A stretch of DNA of 8,082 nt from Planctomycetaceae bacterium (GTDB lineage: Bacteria > Planctomycetota > Planctomycetia > Pirellulales > JAEUIK01), in contig WGDQ01000049.1 of NCBI GenBank assembly GCA_015493185.1, positions 1-8,082 of the forward strand. The letters are read 5' to 3'. Shown here piece after piece: positions 6,674 to 8,082 of this stretch. The notes beneath the pieces are model-generated. The model had not been told where the DNA came from and did no database searches. It saw only the letters and a list, made by a program, of their open reading frames with translations. Made by a program: the position numbers and the translations under genes. Each line of letters begins with the position of its first letter. The stretch's first letter is position 1.

Positions 6674-6719
6674 CCACTTCTCACCCCACCATCGCGCTGC
6701 ACGCGAACGTTGTGAGTGG
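6674..6719. terminator. Nested inverted repeats between convergent genes, possible bidirectional terminator
   Basis: An outer interrupted stem pairs CCAC (6674-6677) and TCAC (6681-6684) with GTGA (6712-6715) and GTGG (6716-6719). Inside it, TCGCG (6692-6696) and CGCGA (6702-6706) form a perfect five-base stem with a five-base loop. It fills the 96-base gap between the stop codons of two convergent genes. There is no T-run, so any termination would not be of the classical intrinsic type. Confidence 0.3.
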
Positions 6720-6720
6720 G

Positions 6721-7866
6721 TCAGTCGATCTGTTGTTCGAGCAGCCAGTCTTCCAGCACCACATGCTCGACGAAAGGTGCTCGCAATAACGTAGCACGCG
6801 TGCTCAGCAGCTTGGTGAGCCAGGGGCGACGAGCGATGCCCGACATGGCCCGAAGTCCGAGACTATTCAGCGACCGACCTCGCAGTTGCGAGCTGACGTC
6901 GTCGCTGATGCGTTTGAACGTGGCGGGAATCAGATTGGGTTCGGGGCCGACGTGAACCACGGTTTCCACGCCTACGGCAAGCGTTTCGCAAACGGCATCC
7001 CACAGCCGTTGCGGATGGTCGATCCAATCGACGAGGATTTCGCGACTGTTGGTGTCGTCGTAGTCGGCTTTGCCGGTGACGAGCGACACGATGGGAATGG
7101 CCGGCTTTACGAAGCCGCCGGGCATGGTGTGCATCATGTAGGCGGCCCGATCCGAGATGTTCTTTTCCCACAGGATGGGCGTGTGCAGCGGTGGCCAATT
7201 GTTCGGATTCTTGCGCAAGTGCACCTTTTTGGGGAAATAGTCGCGCATGCGGCTCTTGAATCGATCGACGGTTTCATGTTGCCCCAACAGCAAAACCGCA
7301 TTGGGCGACAACAGCGACGAGATGCCAATGACGCCGTGTCCCTCGTGATTGATTTCCAGACAAAGCCGTTTGACGAGTTTGATGTCCAGCTCTCTGCCAC
7401 GCGAGAACAACACCCCCATGAATACATTGCGGCCTAGTTCGGCGCACTCGCGGGCCATCGAGAGCGGCGGCCGAAGAATATCGTGCATTTCGTAAACGCC
7501 GGCTCCGATCAGGGCCGCCACTTCGCCCAAGCTGTAGCCGAAGGCCAGCCGGCCCTCGCACCAATGGATATCGAACACCTCTTCGAGAATTCGCAGTTGG
7601 GCTAGTTCGATGGCGATGATCGTGGAGACGTCTTCGGCAAAAGTGTTGATCGCGCTGGGCTCGCAACGACGCACGCGTTCGACCAGGTCGACGCGGTGAC
7701 ACGTGGCGTCGGAACAGATTTCGGATGCCTCGCGAAGCTGCGTCTCGACGATGGGTCCGTAAATCGGGTGAGCGAGCAACTCGGCGCTGCGTCCTTGATT
7801 CGTGACGTTGTAGCCACGAAAGGCGAAGGCCGCCGATGCGATCTGTTCCTTGAGCGAGCTAGCCAT
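6721..7866 (-). CDS. Stand-alone acyltransferase, malonyl-CoA:ACP transacylase-like (divergent FabD family)
   Basis: The 381-residue protein, from the ATG at 7866, matches the FabD/polyketide acyltransferase fold. The nucleophile elbow is GYSLGE (110-115), with Ser112 as likely nucleophile; FabD has GHSLGE. R139 in SMAREC lies 27 residues later, near the Arg that holds the malonyl carboxylate in FabD. H228 in PPLHTPIL fits the catalytic His of the FHTPLM-like motif. VHVGPEPNLIPATFKRI (304-320) corresponds to the VGPG...L..KRI segment. IIAIELAQLRIL (83-94) matches the helix before the elbow. By family it would move an acyl group, perhaps malonyl, from CoA to an acyl carrier protein in the cytosol. 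The N-terminal GQGSQ motif of FabD is replaced by FRGYNVTNQGRS (16-27), and a C-terminal extension of about 60 residues follows the conserved core. No acyl carrier or ketosynthase gene is nearby, so it may serve a special acyl-transfer step. A GTG at 7920 would add 18 unconvincing residues; neither start has a good ribosome site. Confidence 0.85.
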   Translation of the reverse strand: MASSLKEQIASAAFAFRGYNVTNQGRSAELLAHPIYGPIVETQLREASEICSDATCHRVDLVERVRRCEPSAINTFAEDVSTIIAIELAQLRILEEVFDIHWCEGRLAFGYSLGEVAALIGAGVYEMHDILRPPLSMARECAELGRNVFMGVLFSRGRELDIKLVKRLCLEINHEGHGVIGISSLLSPNAVLLLGQHETVDRFKSRMRDYFPKKVHLRKNPNNWPPLHTPILWEKNISDRAAYMMHTMPGGFVKPAIPIVSLVTGKADYDDTNSREILVDWIDHPQRLWDAVCETLAVGVETVVHVGPEPNLIPATFKRISDDVSSQLRGRSLNSLGLRAMSGIARRPWLTKLLSTRATLLRAPFVEHVVLEDWLLEQQID

Positions 7867-7930
7867 TGGCACCAAGATGAGCGTCGGAGACGAGCGGGCG
7901 TGGCCATGCTGCCGGGCCACATTACGAGCA

Positions 7931-7950
7931 ATGCGAAAAAATGCGAAAAA
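7931..7950. repeat. Tandem duplication of a 10-base unit
   Basis: ATGCGAAAAA occurs twice in direct succession at 7931-7940 and 7941-7950. It lies 65 to 84 bases upstream of the acyltransferase ATG at 7866, within the purine-rich (on the plus strand) upstream region. It may reflect slippage or a paired binding site. Confidence 0.7.
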
Positions 7951-7980
7951 AAGGAGACGAAAAGGGAAACCGAAAAGAAA
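7945..7980 (-). promoter_or_regulatory. Pyrimidine-rich tract upstream of the acyltransferase gene
   Basis: Read on the coding (minus) strand, 33 of 36 bases are pyrimidines; the interruptions are at 7958, 7970 and 7971. It resembles the tracts before the DUF1559 and HDOD genes, but lies farther (about 80 bases) from the preferred ATG at 7866 and about 25 bases from the alternative GTG at 7920. Confidence 0.4.
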
Positions 7981-8010
7981 CGATACGGATTTTTCTGCGA
8001 TCTCTAGCCA

Positions 8011-8027
8011 GCCGCGCGCGACGCGGC
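8011..8027. repeat. GC-rich perfect hairpin near the right edge
   Basis: GCCGCG (8011-8016) pairs with CGCGGC (8022-8027) around the loop CGCGA. The stem has six G-C pairs and no mismatch, but no T-run follows on either strand. It lies about 145 bases upstream of the acyltransferase start and could end a gene that lies to the right, or be incidental in GC-rich DNA. Confidence 0.25.
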
Positions 8028-8082
8028 GCCGTCAGGTTGCCGGGCTTCGACCTCGCGTTCTACTCTGGTGAGGGGACGACAC

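Noticed and set aside
6886..7437. 183-codon open frame on the plus strand opposite the acyltransferase
   Set aside because: It lies inside the acyltransferase gene, whose motifs are convincing; the antisense product has no recognisable feature.
8028..8082. Start of another gene at the right edge
   Set aside because: Too few bases remain, and no start with a ribosome site or recognisable peptide is visible on either strand.

Overview
The window looks like chromosomal DNA from a planctomycete, probably of the Pirellula/Rhodopirellula kind. The main reason is the gene at 611-1915: it encodes a DUF1559 protein with a type IV pilin-like N-terminus and a C-terminal H-X9-DG motif, a family strongly expanded in Planctomycetes. 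GC-rich sequence, long gene-free gaps, changing gene orientation and few clear Shine-Dalgarno sites fit this. The assignment is by family knowledge, not by a database search.

Layout: 1-550 holds no gene I can support. 611-1915 (+) is the DUF1559 pseudopilin-like protein. It converges on a minus-strand pair: 3290-3874 (-), a small stand-alone RelA/SpoT-type HD hydrolase (MESH1-like), followed by 2026-3186 (-), a secreted metzincin zinc protease. A 448-base gap (3875-4322) separates that pair from a divergent HDOD-domain signalling protein (4323-5222, +). Next comes an exported protein of unknown function (5443-6624, +). It converges on a stand-alone malonyl-CoA:ACP transacylase-like enzyme (6721-7866, -). 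The last ~215 bases hold that gene's upstream region and no further gene.

The genes do not form one pathway that I can recognise. Three products are probably exported or surface-associated (DUF1559 protein, protease, unknown protein). Two belong to HD-type signalling families and stand head to head around the 448-base gap. The sixth is an acyltransferase whose N-terminal motif departs clearly from FabD.

I found no RNA gene, CRISPR array, insertion sequence, phage gene or toxin-antitoxin pair. No obvious new multi-gene system stands out. The best leads are the variant acyltransferase, the uncharacterised exported protein, the two HD-family regulators facing each other, and pyrimidine-rich tracts just upstream of three genes.
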